Below, piece after piece: positions 28,200-38,425 of a DNA stretch of 41,816 nt (position 1 is its first letter; every line of letters begins with the position of its first letter). The translations under genes and the position numbers were made by a program. The notes under the pieces were generated by a model. The model saw nothing but the letters and a program-made list of their open reading frames with translations, was not told the DNA's origin and did not search any database. The stretch covers positions 1-41,816 of the forward strand of contig JAUQPP010000008.1 of the NCBI GenBank assembly GCA_030550315.1, given 5' to 3'. This DNA is from Thermotogota bacterium. Lineage in GTDB: Bacteria; Thermotogota; Thermotogae; Thermotogales; Fervidobacteriaceae.

Positions 28200-30581
28200 A
28201 TGCCCGGTTTTAAAAATCCACTCGGCACCATATTTGAAAAGCTGAGTTCACTGAAAAGTCTCATTAAGGAAACAGATATGCTAAAAAAATTGGCAAGTCT
28301 GCCTGGTACATTATTGAAGCGTAAGGTTCTTTTCTTTACCGTTCTTATTGCAATCATCGTGCTTGTTCTTGTATTTGCCACTTTGCTGCGGGAAAGGAAT
28401 CCGCAAACAGAATTGAAGGAAGGCGTTGGGATGGTGGAAAATCTTGTCATATCCATCCCAACAAATGCGTTTCCATTCGAAAAGTCGTTCACCGTACGGG
28501 TTGCACCGAGAGATATAAGTGAATCTCTTAAGGTTTTGGGAAATTTCGTTGGAAATATTTTTGAACTTGTGCCGAGTGATGGAAGGTACGATATGGCAGC
28601 TGTGCCCATCAATGTAAAGTACTACTTTCCTTCAAACCTAATAGGTAGCAACGATGCGAATTCCGTTGCTTTTGCGAGCGTAAGTCCTGATGGAAAAACT
28701 TTTAATGTTATCCCTGGGAGTTCAATAAACAGGGACGAAAGAGGTTACTATGTCGAGGCAAATTTTTTCGTTGTTCCAAAATGGCTGGGTGTTGTAGTAA
28801 ATCCGGGAAAGGTCCTTCAAACAGGCTTACGGTCCGTCAGAGAAGTGATATCCGCAGAACCGGCGCTACTTATCGTTCCAGGTAGTGATCCAAATTTCGG
28901 TGGGGCGTTCGAATCTGGAAAGGTTACGAGTGTTTCAATATGGCAAGCTGCCTTTCCGAATCGCTCAATATACATTTACCGTTATCCACTTACCGAAACC
29001 CGTTCGTTTAATTACACTCAGGCGATGAATCAATATAGAGCCAATTCACCTCTTCCAAGTGAGATAATTTTCGAGGCCGAAAGATTGGCAATGTTTTTAA
29101 AGCAGCGTTCAAACGTGGAATTCGATATCTTAGCTCATGAGATCGGTGGCCTTATAACTTACTATTGCCTAGCGAATCATCCAGAAATAAGAAACGTGAG
29201 GCGCGTTGCGTATCTGTCCGTTCCATTCTACGGAACGAATGTGGCCGACCCACGGTTGCCGTTATCGCTGTATCCTACAAAGCCTGAATCCGGTGAGTTG
29301 CTTTACAAAATCCCTGCAAGCATCTTCTCGAATATAAAGGCGTACTTAAAGTCCTACATTGAATCGGTAAACAGTTATTATGACGACCTTATACCCGAAT
29401 CGCAGGTACTGATAAAATTGAGGTTTCTGCCCTATAGAATGGACATTGAAGCGATCGCTTACATGGGCAACACCCCACCACTTTCAATAGATGTAACTGG
29501 CAGCATGTTGGAGAAATTCTATCCAGAATTAGTACTGAACACAGGTGACGGAGTGGTAAGCAAGAGTAGTGCAAGGCTTCCATACATGACACTCAAGATT
29601 TTCAACGGTAGTTGGAACACGTTCTACTCCTCAGATGAATTCATAGAAGAGATCAAACGGTTTTTCCAGTATGAGACGCCCGCCGTTCCGGATTTTAAAG
29701 ATGACACTTTCGCAGAGCGTGTAAAGGACGAGCGTGAAAAGATATTGGAAAGATTCTTTGGTACTCGCGAAAAATTCACGTTCTATACGCAACAGTGGGA
29801 ACTGAGTGACAATCCAAAGCTTAAGTTTATCCGGTCGCTCAATTATCCTGGTCGACAAGTTTCAGTGTTCGGGAACGTCATCTATACGGCTGACGAGAAA
29901 GGACTTTACATTGGAGGTACGAAGGTCTTTGAAGAGACCATATTTAACTTGAAACAAACAATGGATGGTGTCAGTTATGGAACGGTCAGTAAAGTAATGC
30001 ACAGGAAATTAACAGACGTGGTAACCTACAACCAAATACCAGCTGAAGATTACTTGGCCACAAAAGATTTTGCGATTTTTGCAAGGCCAAGACCGAATGA
30101 TTGGATCGAGTTCGTCGATGAAAACGGCAATCTCATCACAAGGTTGCGTGGTGTTTATGGACGTGTGGTATACGATGGCGAAGAAATTCTGCTACTTACA
30201 AACAGAGAGGTTTATCGGTACTACTACGGTGTAAAGTACACCGCTCCGCTTGGTTTGAGGCAAAGCTACGACATGACTTACGCCGTAGTTGTCGGTGATT
30301 ACATCTTGGCAACCACACGAGCGTACGGGTTGCTTATATTTGACAAAGCAGGTAATTATGCATACGTTGGTGAAGGATGGATAGGAAACTTGGGCTTGTA
30401 TAAGTCGAAGAACTACGTGCTTGCTGTTGGTGATAGCTTCGTTACGGTAATAGACATTCAAAACAGAAGAATAGACCGTATTGTTGAGGACGTACCTGGC
30501 ATAGTCTACGATGCTACGGTCTTCGACGATGTGTTGTACATTTTGACAAGCGAAGGATTGTTACTGTACAGAGTTCTCTAA
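28200..30581 (+). CDS. Membrane-anchored protein with inactive-looking alpha/beta-hydrolase (lipase-like) domain and C-terminal propeller-like domain
   Basis: Single N-terminal TM (VLFFTVLIAIIVLVLVFATLL); lipase-like order DILAHEIGGLITYYCLANHPEIRNVRRVAYLSVPFYGTNVADPRLP...NTGDGVVSKSSARLP; C-terminal repeats such as DEKGLYIGGTKVF, GDYILATTRAYGLLIFD. ATG 28200 preceded by GGTGGAG. Confidence 0.6.
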   Translation: MPGFKNPLGTIFEKLSSLKSLIKETDMLKKLASLPGTLLKRKVLFFTVLIAIIVLVLVFATLLRERNPQTELKEGVGMVENLVISIPTNAFPFEKSFTVRVAPRDISESLKVLGNFVGNIFELVPSDGRYDMAAVPINVKYYFPSNLIGSNDANSVAFASVSPDGKTFNVIPGSSINRDERGYYVEANFFVVPKWLGVVVNPGKVLQTGLRSVREVISAEPALLIVPGSDPNFGGAFESGKVTSVSIWQAAFPNRSIYIYRYPLTETRSFNYTQAMNQYRANSPLPSEIIFEAERLAMFLKQRSNVEFDILAHEIGGLITYYCLANHPEIRNVRRVAYLSVPFYGTNVADPRLPLSLYPTKPESGELLYKIPASIFSNIKAYLKSYIESVNSYYDDLIPESQVLIKLRFLPYRMDIEAIAYMGNTPPLSIDVTGSMLEKFYPELVLNTGDGVVSKSSARLPYMTLKIFNGSWNTFYSSDEFIEEIKRFFQYETPAVPDFKDDTFAERVKDEREKILERFFGTREKFTFYTQQWELSDNPKLKFIRSLNYPGRQVSVFGNVIYTADEKGLYIGGTKVFEETIFNLKQTMDGVSYGTVSKVMHRKLTDVVTYNQIPAEDYLATKDFAIFARPRPNDWIEFVDENGNLITRLRGVYGRVVYDGEEILLLTNREVYRYYYGVKYTAPLGLRQSYDMTYAVVVGDYILATTRAYGLLIFDKAGNYAYVGEGWIGNLGLYKSKNYVLAVGDSFVTVIDIQNRRIDRIVEDVPGIVYDATVFDDVLYILTSEGLLLYRVL

Positions 30582-30595
30582 GCAACGTACAGTTT

Positions 30596-31249
30596 ATGAA
30601 AAACAACGCTCGGGATCAGGAGGCGAGGATTGTGATTCATTTATTTCTTGCACACTTTGTTGCTGACCACGGATTTACCGATAACACGAAGATAAGAACG
30701 TACAAGGGTACAAAGCTTTTAGAACATGTACTGTGGTCGATTTTTGCTTTTCTTGCGTTCACGTTTGACACACTCCTAAAATTTTGGACTGGTAGGATTG
30801 TACTTATATTTGCTATAATCATCCATGTTGCGGGGGATATTTTGAGAACGAAACTTGGTAATTCGCAAAAGGTTCATATCCTCGAAGCCATCTTAATGGT
30901 TGTTATGTTTGCCCTGAATAGGCTCGTTTCAAAAGCCTTTATCTCGTCCTACATTTCGAAAGAATTTGCGTTATATCTCCTTGGAATGGCTGTTGTTACG
31001 ATGGCAGTCACTTATGTCTTCCGAAATTTCTATCCCGGAGATCTCAGCTACAATGACCTCGATGGAATATCCGAACGCTTAGCATTTTTTATATTCTTCT
31101 TAGGAAAAAGTTACTTACTTGCTGCTCTTTCACTTGCACTCGGATACCTGTACAAATTGTGGAGGGTTAGAAAGTATACACCCACGTGGTGGATAAGCCC
31201 TCTTTCAGCCGTATTGGTAACGCTGATCTGGAAATTTCTTATCTGGTAG
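30596..31249 (+). CDS. DUF3307-like membrane protein
   Basis: IHLFLAHFVADHGFTDNTKIRTYKGTKLLEHVLWSIFAFLAF resembles the DUF3307 start (hhhaHhlaDF.lQ); further TM segments. Confidence 0.65.
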   Translation: MKNNARDQEARIVIHLFLAHFVADHGFTDNTKIRTYKGTKLLEHVLWSIFAFLAFTFDTLLKFWTGRIVLIFAIIIHVAGDILRTKLGNSQKVHILEAILMVVMFALNRLVSKAFISSYISKEFALYLLGMAVVTMAVTYVFRNFYPGDLSYNDLDGISERLAFFIFFLGKSYLLAALSLALGYLYKLWRVRKYTPTWWISPLSAVLVTLIWKFLIW

Positions 31250-31306
31250 TAATAGAGATTATCAAAGCTGCAACAACGCGATAAGGACATTGTGGAGGTG
31301 CTCAGT

Positions 31307-33652
31307 GTGAGACTTTCATTGGAGTGGCTGAACGATTATATTAACGTAACAAAAGAGGAGATTCTCGAAAAACTACCCAAACTTGGTATCGATATCGACG
31401 ATCATGGATTTGTATCACCTGTCCATGGCCCTATTGTGGTGGGATTCATTGAGTCGCTGGAAAGACATCCTAACGCTGATAAATTACTTATTTGCAGGGT
31501 TAATATTGGTAACGACGTCAAAACGATTTTAACTGCGGATACCTCGGTTCAGACGGGTGCTTACGTGCTTGTCGCTCTTCCAGGAGCGAGATTGGCAAAT
31601 GGGGTGGAGATTACCCGTCGTGAGATGAGGGGTATTGTTTCTGAGGGAATGCTTTGTTCTCTAGAGGAGTTAGGCTTGGCCGAGAAGAGTGATCATGTTT
31701 TTATGACAAATGAAAAATTACCAATAGGGGAAGATGCTATCAGAGCTTTAAAACTCGACGACTGGTTCTTCGAAACGGATATAACCCCAAACAGAGGTGA
31801 TTGTCTCTCTTACTTTGGAATCGCTCGTGAACTTGCCGCAGGTTTAAAGCGCGTCGCACAATATCCAGTACCCAAAGCGCAAGCTTATGGTGAAGACTTC
31901 GTACCAGTCGAGATACAAACTGACGGCTGTTGGAGGTATACCTGTCGGGTAATAAGAAATGTCAAAGTAGGGGAGAGCCCGTTCTGGCTGAAGAAGAGGT
32001 TGATCGCTTCTGGCTTAAGGCCGATAAATAACATTGTAGACATAACGAACTATGTGATGCTCGAAACTGGGCATCCGGTTCACGCTTTCGATTTAAAGAA
32101 ACTTGCTGGGAAGATTGTTGTTCGCGAGGCGAGAGCCGGAGAGAGAATGTTGTTGCTTGACGGCAGAGAATACATCTTTAGTGGTGGGGAAGTCCTCATA
32201 ACAGATGGTGAGAAGGCATTAGCACTTGGTGGAATTATGGGTGGTGAGGAGTCCGGAATATCGGACAATACCACCGATGTCTTACTTGAGGTCGCAATGT
32301 TCGACCCTGTCATAATTAGAAAGACGTCGAGGCGCTTGGGAGTAAGCTCAGATTCGTCTTACAGGTTCGAAAGAGGCGTCAACTTTGAGGACAATACTTA
32401 TGTGATTGAGAGACTCTCCGAACTCGTAGAAAAATTGGCTGGTGGTCAGGCATCAAGAAAAGTGATTGATGAGTATCCGTCCAAGCGCGATCAAAAGGTA
32501 GTTTTTGTACCAAAAGGACTTCCGAAGAGAGTTCTTGGGATCGAAGTGAAACACATAGGTGAGTACATCGAACCTCTTGGCTTTGAGGTGGAAGAAACGA
32601 AAGACGGATACTATGTGTACGTCCCGGCACATCGATACTTCGATATAAATATTCCCGAGGACATCATAGAAGAAGTTGGAAGAATTCATGGGTATGAACA
32701 CATGCACTCGGAGCCGCCGAGATTACTTGCAATCGAAAGAGGCAGAGACGTGAGACAAAAGATGAGGTACGAAGTTAAGCGGACGCTGACTGGTTTGGGG
32801 TTTAACGAAGCAAATAATTTGTCTTTTGTGTCCAGCAAAACAATTGAACTTTTGAACTTCGTTGGACACGGTGTGCCCATTCAAAATCCTATCGTTGCCG
32901 ATTTTGATGAACTGCGACCATCTCTTTTATACGGCCTCCTCGAATCGCTGGCATACAACTATAAGAGACAAAACAGGGATATCAAACTTTTCGAGCTTGG
33001 GAAGGTCTTTTGTATGGTTGATGGAAAGCCATTTGAACGTGAGGCCCTTGGTATAGTCATGACTGGTAGGGAGTCATCGAGGGATTACACCGACAAACGC
33101 GTGGTCACATTCTACTCACTTAAGGGGGTTATTGAAGAAGTACTCGAAAAATTCAACGCTCAGGTAATTTACAGGCAAGCCAGCATTCCAGGATTTCTGA
33201 AATCCAGATGCGCTGAAGTCTTATACAAAGACTCGGTATTAGGTTACTTTGGAATGTTGGATCCCGAGGTAGCGGACAAGATTTATGATGTCAAAGATGA
33301 GGTTTACGTTGGCGAGATATACCTGGAAATTCTCTTTGAAGCAGGTACCCGCAGGAGAGAGTACAAGAGTGTACCACTATATCCTTTCATCCGACGCGAT
33401 GTCTCGTTCCTTGTACCGGTTGGATTTGAGATTTTCAAAATCCTGGAGATTTATCAAGCTGTTCCGTTGGTTGAGGAAGTGGGAATTGATGATATATACC
33501 GTATCTCCGACGAAGTGTACAGTGTGACGGTCTACGCGAAATTTAGAAGTCCAGATCGAACTTTGAGTGATGAAGAGGTAGATTTAACGCTCGATGATAT
33601 AAAGAAGAGAATAGCAAAGCAGTACGGTATCAAACCCAGGTTTGAAGAATGA
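31307..33652 (+). CDS. pheT: Phenylalanine--tRNA ligase beta subunit
   Basis: LSLEWLNDYI, HPNADKLLICRVNIG, ETDITPNRGDCLSYFGIARELAA, VDITNYVMLETGHPVHAFDLKKL, SSDSSYRFERGVN; GTG 31307 preceded by TGGAGGTG. Confidence 0.97.
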   Translation: MRLSLEWLNDYINVTKEEILEKLPKLGIDIDDHGFVSPVHGPIVVGFIESLERHPNADKLLICRVNIGNDVKTILTADTSVQTGAYVLVALPGARLANGVEITRREMRGIVSEGMLCSLEELGLAEKSDHVFMTNEKLPIGEDAIRALKLDDWFFETDITPNRGDCLSYFGIARELAAGLKRVAQYPVPKAQAYGEDFVPVEIQTDGCWRYTCRVIRNVKVGESPFWLKKRLIASGLRPINNIVDITNYVMLETGHPVHAFDLKKLAGKIVVREARAGERMLLLDGREYIFSGGEVLITDGEKALALGGIMGGEESGISDNTTDVLLEVAMFDPVIIRKTSRRLGVSSDSSYRFERGVNFEDNTYVIERLSELVEKLAGGQASRKVIDEYPSKRDQKVVFVPKGLPKRVLGIEVKHIGEYIEPLGFEVEETKDGYYVYVPAHRYFDINIPEDIIEEVGRIHGYEHMHSEPPRLLAIERGRDVRQKMRYEVKRTLTGLGFNEANNLSFVSSKTIELLNFVGHGVPIQNPIVADFDELRPSLLYGLLESLAYNYKRQNRDIKLFELGKVFCMVDGKPFEREALGIVMTGRESSRDYTDKRVVTFYSLKGVIEEVLEKFNAQVIYRQASIPGFLKSRCAEVLYKDSVLGYFGMLDPEVADKIYDVKDEVYVGEIYLEILFEAGTRRREYKSVPLYPFIRRDVSFLVPVGFEIFKILEIYQAVPLVEEVGIDDIYRISDEVYSVTVYAKFRSPDRTLSDEEVDLTLDDIKKRIAKQYGIKPRFEE

Positions 33653-33678
33653 AATCTGACTGAGAGATTAAGGGAGAC

Positions 33679-34965
33679 ATGCCCATGGGTTCTGAGGTTC
33701 ACGTCGTTGGAGCGGGTCTTGCTGGCAGTGAGGTTACCTGGCAACTTGTAAAGCGTGGTTACAAGGTCATACTGCATGAGCAGAAAAAGGTAAAAAAATC
33801 ACCAGTTCACCATTCAGAATCTTTTGCAGAACTGGTCTGCAGTAATTCTTTGAAATCTTTGGAGATTGAGAATGCCGAGGGGCTCCTGAAAAAAGAGATG
33901 GGGCTTTTCGATAGTCTTATCCTGAGCTGCGCATTTGAGACACGCGTGCCTGCTGGAAAAGCTTTGGCGGTTGACCGCGAAAAATTCTCGGAATGTGTCA
34001 CTCGGAAGTTACTCGAAACGGGATTGGTCGAATTAATTTGGGAGGAAGTGGAAAAACCTGGGGATGCGGGTATCTGGATTATAGCAACTGGACCTACAAC
34101 GGAGGGAAAGCTTGCCGAGTGGATAACGCAAACAACAGGTGGGATGCTGAGTTTTTTTGATGCAGTTGCACCTATTATCAGTGCTGAGAGCATTAATATG
34201 AACGTGTGTTTTGTGGCTGATCGTTACGGTGTCGGCACAGGAGATTACATAAATTGCCCAATGAATCAGGAGGAGTATGAAAGATTCTGGGAAGCTATTG
34301 TCTCAGCTGAAGTTATTGAAATGAAGGACTTTGACCGGAAACTCTTATTTGAACGATGTCAACCTATCGAAGAGATAGCACGCTCGGGTAAAGATGCTAT
34401 GAGGTACGGACCACTTAAACCCGTGGGAATAATCGATCCACGAACTGGTAAAGAACCCTACGCTGTTGTCCAGTTGAGGAAGGAGAACATCGAAGGTACG
34501 ATGTACAATCTTGTAGGTTTTCAGACACGTCTGAAGTGGAATGAACAAAAACGTATCATCAGGATGATACCGGGACTTGAGAACGCGGAGGTCTTGCGCT
34601 ACGGTGTAATGCACAGGAATACGTACATTCAGAGTCCCAAAGTGCTTGATGCGTTCCTGCGATTGAAAACGGATAGGAGGATTTTCTTTGCTGGTCAGAT
34701 AGTTGGTGTGGAGGGGTACGTTGAATCGGCAATGACAGGAATCTACGTTGGTTTCAACGTCGCCAGAATTCTTGCGGGAAGGGAACCGATAAAGCTCCCA
34801 GATTTTACGATGTCTGGAGCACTCATCAGGTACGTGACAACGGCTGATGAATTAAAACCCATGTACGCAAATTTTGGACTACTCGGAGGTGGTAAGAAGC
34901 GCAAGGATATTGCACTTCGTGCACTAAGATGTATGGAGGAATTTGTCAAAAACTTCGAATTGTGA
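33679..34965 (+). CDS. trmFO: Methylenetetrahydrofolate--tRNA-(uracil-5-)-methyltransferase
   Basis: VHVVGAGLAGSEVTWQLVKRGYKVILHEQ, AELVCSNSLKS, FAGQIVGVEGYVESAMTGIYVGFNVARIL. Confidence 0.96.
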   Translation: MPMGSEVHVVGAGLAGSEVTWQLVKRGYKVILHEQKKVKKSPVHHSESFAELVCSNSLKSLEIENAEGLLKKEMGLFDSLILSCAFETRVPAGKALAVDREKFSECVTRKLLETGLVELIWEEVEKPGDAGIWIIATGPTTEGKLAEWITQTTGGMLSFFDAVAPIISAESINMNVCFVADRYGVGTGDYINCPMNQEEYERFWEAIVSAEVIEMKDFDRKLLFERCQPIEEIARSGKDAMRYGPLKPVGIIDPRTGKEPYAVVQLRKENIEGTMYNLVGFQTRLKWNEQKRIIRMIPGLENAEVLRYGVMHRNTYIQSPKVLDAFLRLKTDRRIFFAGQIVGVEGYVESAMTGIYVGFNVARILAGREPIKLPDFTMSGALIRYVTTADELKPMYANFGLLGGGKKRKDIALRALRCMEEFVKNFEL

Positions 34966-34996
34966 ATGTTTTCCACCTGTTATGCGGTTACGCTTA

Positions 34997-35602
34997 TCAA
35001 ACCATCGGCACGAATTTTACAGAGGTTACGGAAAATTCTTCAATGTTCGTTCTAACTTTTACGATTTTCTTTAGTGTCTGAGCGTACTCGTTTCCAACGG
35101 GAATCAACAGTATTCCACCCTCCGAAAGCTGGTCAATTAACGGAGGAGGTATTTTTTTTGCATAGCACGTGGCCACAATCCTGTCGTAAGGAGCGAATTC
35201 TGGAAGACCTTCTTTTCCATCGCGCAAAAACACGTACACATTTTCGATTCCAAGTAACTTAAATCGCTCAGCAGCCTTCTGAGCTAATTCTGGGACAATT
35301 TCAACGGTGTAGACCTTTCCCAGCGGGCCGACCAGAACGCTAAGAACAGCCGCGTTGTAGCCACTCCCAGTCCCTATCTCGAGCACCTTTTGGCCTTCCA
35401 ACAATTCGAGTTCCTGACACATTATTCCAACCATATGAGGGGCCGAAATGGTTTGACCATGACCAATCGGTAGAGGGATGTCAAGATACGCACTTTCTGC
35501 AAATTCTTCGGGCACGAAAAGTTTTCTATCCACCATATTCATTGCGTTTATCACTCGTTCGGAAACACCGTAATATTTGAGATGCTCGTACAAATCGTTC
35601 AC
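34997..35602 (-). CDS. pcm: Protein-L-isoaspartate O-methyltransferase
   Basis: LPIGHGQTISAPHMVGIMCQELELLEGQKVLEIGTGSGYNAAVLSVLVG. Confidence 0.94.
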   Translation of the reverse strand: MNDLYEHLKYYGVSERVINAMNMVDRKLFVPEEFAESAYLDIPLPIGHGQTISAPHMVGIMCQELELLEGQKVLEIGTGSGYNAAVLSVLVGPLGKVYTVEIVPELAQKAAERFKLLGIENVYVFLRDGKEGLPEFAPYDRIVATCYAKKIPPPLIDQLSEGGILLIPVGNEYAQTLKKIVKVRTNIEEFSVTSVKFVPMV

Positions 35603-35619
35603 CTCGAATCCTTGCTATT

Positions 35620-36699
35620 TTACTTGACAGCACTCAAAAGACTTTCTAAAATCCGCTCTGATGCTCTTCCATCCCCGAAAGGATTCGGTTTATCGGGCAT
35701 TTGAGTATCTAAAGCTTTGCAGAGATTCTCAAATACTGAGTCTTCGCTTGTTCCCGCCAGAACGCCAAAACCGTTCTCGATTAACTCCGGTCGTTCAGTT
35801 GTTTCACGGCAAACGACGACAAATTTTTTGAAGGTGGGAGCTTCTTCTTGAATACCGCCACTGTCAGTTGCGACAAAGCGTGCCCCCTCAAGAAGTGCAG
35901 TGAGTGTCACATAATCAACGGGTTCGATGAGCTCCGAGAATCTACAATCACCAAGCTCATCATACACAATATTGCGCACCTTTGGATTCTTGTGAACCGG
36001 GAAAACTATCTTTATTTTTTCGCGCTCGGCAAATCTCCTCATCGCTCGTAAGATGTTTGACATGCGATTGCCAATGTTTTCCCTCCTGTGTAGAGTAACA
36101 AGAAAGTAGTCCTCATGGTCGACTATTGAGGTTCTTATCTTGGCTAAGTCGAAGTGTTCCATAACATATTTCTGCGCATCAATTACGGTATTACCGGTAA
36201 GCCTTATACGCTCCATCTCGAATCCCTCGGAGATGAGTTGCTTTACTGCCCTTTCAGTTGGAGCGAACAGTAAATCCGATACTTGGTCGATTACCCTTCT
36301 GTTCATCTCCTCCGGAAAAGGGTCACGTAAACTCCCGCTTCGCAATCCAGCTTCCACGTGTCCAATTTTCAGCCCCATGTTGAAAGCTGCGATTGCGGTT
36401 GCCATCGCGGTTGTAGTGTCACCTTGAACGAGTACGTAATCGAAAGCTTGAGTTTTTGCGTAACTTTCGAATTGAAAGATGACTTTTGCAGCAACCATAT
36501 TCGGTGTCTGGTTTTGGACCATAACATCCATATCGTAGTCCGCATCTATGCCAAAAATTCCCTTCATCATGTCAACCATTTCTCTATGCTGGCCTGTACA
36601 TATGAATTGGGTATCAATGCCCATCTCTTTGGCCTTGAGGTACAACGGAGCGAGTTTGATTATTTCCGGCCTAGTTCCGAATACAATCGCTATTTTCAT
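35620..36699 (-). CDS. wecB: UDP-N-acetylglucosamine 2-epimerase (non-hydrolysing)
   Basis: MKIAIVFGTRPEIIKLAPLY, VQGDTTTAMATAIAAFNMGLKIGHVEAGLRSGSLRDPFPEEMNRRVIDQ, LVTLHRRENIG, VATDSGGIQEEAPTF. Confidence 0.95.
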   Translation of the reverse strand: MKIAIVFGTRPEIIKLAPLYLKAKEMGIDTQFICTGQHREMVDMMKGIFGIDADYDMDVMVQNQTPNMVAAKVIFQFESYAKTQAFDYVLVQGDTTTAMATAIAAFNMGLKIGHVEAGLRSGSLRDPFPEEMNRRVIDQVSDLLFAPTERAVKQLISEGFEMERIRLTGNTVIDAQKYVMEHFDLAKIRTSIVDHEDYFLVTLHRRENIGNRMSNILRAMRRFAEREKIKIVFPVHKNPKVRNIVYDELGDCRFSELIEPVDYVTLTALLEGARFVATDSGGIQEEAPTFKKFVVVCRETTERPELIENGFGVLAGTSEDSVFENLCKALDTQMPDKPNPFGDGRASERILESLLSAVK

Positions 36700-36747
36700 C
36701 TGATCCATTCCTCCCAATTTGAGCGTTCACATCAAAATGTTTCGTTT

Positions 36748-38421
36748 CTAACTCAGAGGATCTACAAACAAAGTCTTAAAGTCGGTGTAAATTACCAATC
36801 CGGGTTTGAATCCTTTGGGTTTTCTGACGTTTTTTACATACGTGTAGTCCACCGGAACGTTTGATGAGTACTTACCTTTGCTGTACGTAGCTGCCAACGT
36901 TGCGGCAAAGTGTAGTGTATCGTCATCAACTTGTTTTCCTCCAGTTCGGATAATGACATGGGCACCAGGTATTCCTTGTGCATGAAGCCATATGTCGTAT
37001 CCCGCAGACGTTTTTACTAGTTCATCGTTTTGACGATTGTTCTTTCCAACCAGGATCGTAAATCCGTTGTAAGTGTATTTACGCGGTTCGCTTGCTGGAC
37101 TTTCTGATTTTTTCTTCGAGCGGCTGTTCGACGAAATCATACCGTTTTCAATCATTTCGTCTTCTATTTCCGTAAGTTCTTTAATATTTTCGGAGTTTTC
37201 TATGGTAACAACGAGCTGTTGAAGGTACGCAATTTCGTTTTCCAGTTCCGTTAGCCTTTCCCGTACACCCGCGGCTTTTCTTTTCAGCCTTGAGTAAATC
37301 TTGAAGTACCGGATGCTGTTTTCTATCGAACTGAGGTGTGGTTCCATTGGAACTTCAACCTGTTCTCCCGTTTCCCAATCAAGCAAAGTTACCCTTTCCA
37401 GGCCGGGGGGAATCTGGTAACTGTAGGCCTTTAGAAGTTCTCCGTACTTTTTGTAAAGTTCGAAATTGTTGGATTCGGAAAGCTCGGTAACGAGTTTCGA
37501 ATGAAGCTCAAGTAAGGAATCTAAACGAGATTTGGCGGCAGCTAGAAGTCTGTTTTTCTTTTGAACATAAACGTCTTTTTGCTCAACGAACGCGAAATGG
37601 TGATTTAAGCAACCAAAGACATCCTGACATTCCTTAAAGTCGATGTATCTATGTATCCTGTAAATGGAAACATCAACTGGTTCATCCCTTTCAAAGTAAA
37701 GGTAAATCAATCCTCTATTAACCTCGTCAAGGATGGATAAAAGCGCGTGATGAAGATTTCGAAAATCCTTTTCGGAAAGGTTTTCAACAGGTAAATCTTC
37801 GATGTCTGCTCTGAACAGCAGTTCTTCGGCACTTGTGCGTGAAAATCCCTGTAGCACCGTGTAAATAGCCTCTGAAAGTTTTTTCCTTCCACTCCTTAGA
37901 AGTCGCTCCTTGAGAACTTCAGAATCGCACAATTCCTCCGGAAGAGACTTTTCCACGGGGAATTCTTTAAATGGTTCGCCAGGGAATATATCTCTAAACC
38001 TTGTTTTTACCCTCTTGAACGCGTCTAAAATCACTCCCTCCTCGACTAGAATGCAGTTGGAATGTTTACCCATGATATCGAAGTATAGCGAATAATTACG
38101 AAGCCGACCAATTTCGTCTATCTTCGCGATTCTGAGGGTTGCAGTTCGTTCATATCCTTTTGGAAAAAACTCTACCACCCTTCCCCCCCTAAGTCTACTA
38201 CGAAGAAGTTCAACAAAGCCGTTCTTTTCTGTGTTCATGGGTGTATGCTCAACCCAAGATAAGTAAGCAAAATTCGGATGTAACGAAACTTTGAGATCAC
38301 CCTCGTCAAAAGAAAAGTAAAGAGCCTGGTGAGACAGATAGATGTTTTTCAAATTCCGACCCACAACCCGCTCGGCAATTTTTTCAACGCATAACTTCAT
38401 CAAAAAACCATCGAAAGGCAT
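36748..38421 (-). CDS. rqcH: NFACT/RqcH family ribosome quality-control protein (Rqc2 homologue)
   Basis: FDGFLMKLCVEKIAERVVGRNLKNIYLSHQALYFSF, LRSRLRGGRVVEFFPKGYERTATLRI, IMGKHSNCILVEEG, coiled coil, NFACT-R-like YNGFTILVGKNNRQNDELVKTSAGYDIWLHAQGIPGAHVIIR. Confidence 0.9.
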   Translation of the reverse strand: MPFDGFLMKLCVEKIAERVVGRNLKNIYLSHQALYFSFDEGDLKVSLHPNFAYLSWVEHTPMNTEKNGFVELLRSRLRGGRVVEFFPKGYERTATLRIAKIDEIGRLRNYSLYFDIMGKHSNCILVEEGVILDAFKRVKTRFRDIFPGEPFKEFPVEKSLPEELCDSEVLKERLLRSGRKKLSEAIYTVLQGFSRTSAEELLFRADIEDLPVENLSEKDFRNLHHALLSILDEVNRGLIYLYFERDEPVDVSIYRIHRYIDFKECQDVFGCLNHHFAFVEQKDVYVQKKNRLLAAAKSRLDSLLELHSKLVTELSESNNFELYKKYGELLKAYSYQIPPGLERVTLLDWETGEQVEVPMEPHLSSIENSIRYFKIYSRLKRKAAGVRERLTELENEIAYLQQLVVTIENSENIKELTEIEDEMIENGMISSNSRSKKKSESPASEPRKYTYNGFTILVGKNNRQNDELVKTSAGYDIWLHAQGIPGAHVIIRTGGKQVDDDTLHFAATLAATYSKGKYSSNVPVDYTYVKNVRKPKGFKPGLVIYTDFKTLFVDPLS

Positions 38422-38425
38422 GACG

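Noticed and set aside
28163-28612. 149-aa minus-strand ORF
   Set aside because: Antisense to the start of the 797-aa lipase-like gene, which has a good RBS and TM segment.
34966-34996. Possible terminator between convergent trmFO and pcm
   Set aside because: Only about 30 bp and no strong inverted repeat with T-run could be drawn.
36358-36864. 168-aa plus-strand ORF
   Set aside because: Antisense to wecB and the rqcH end; no motif.
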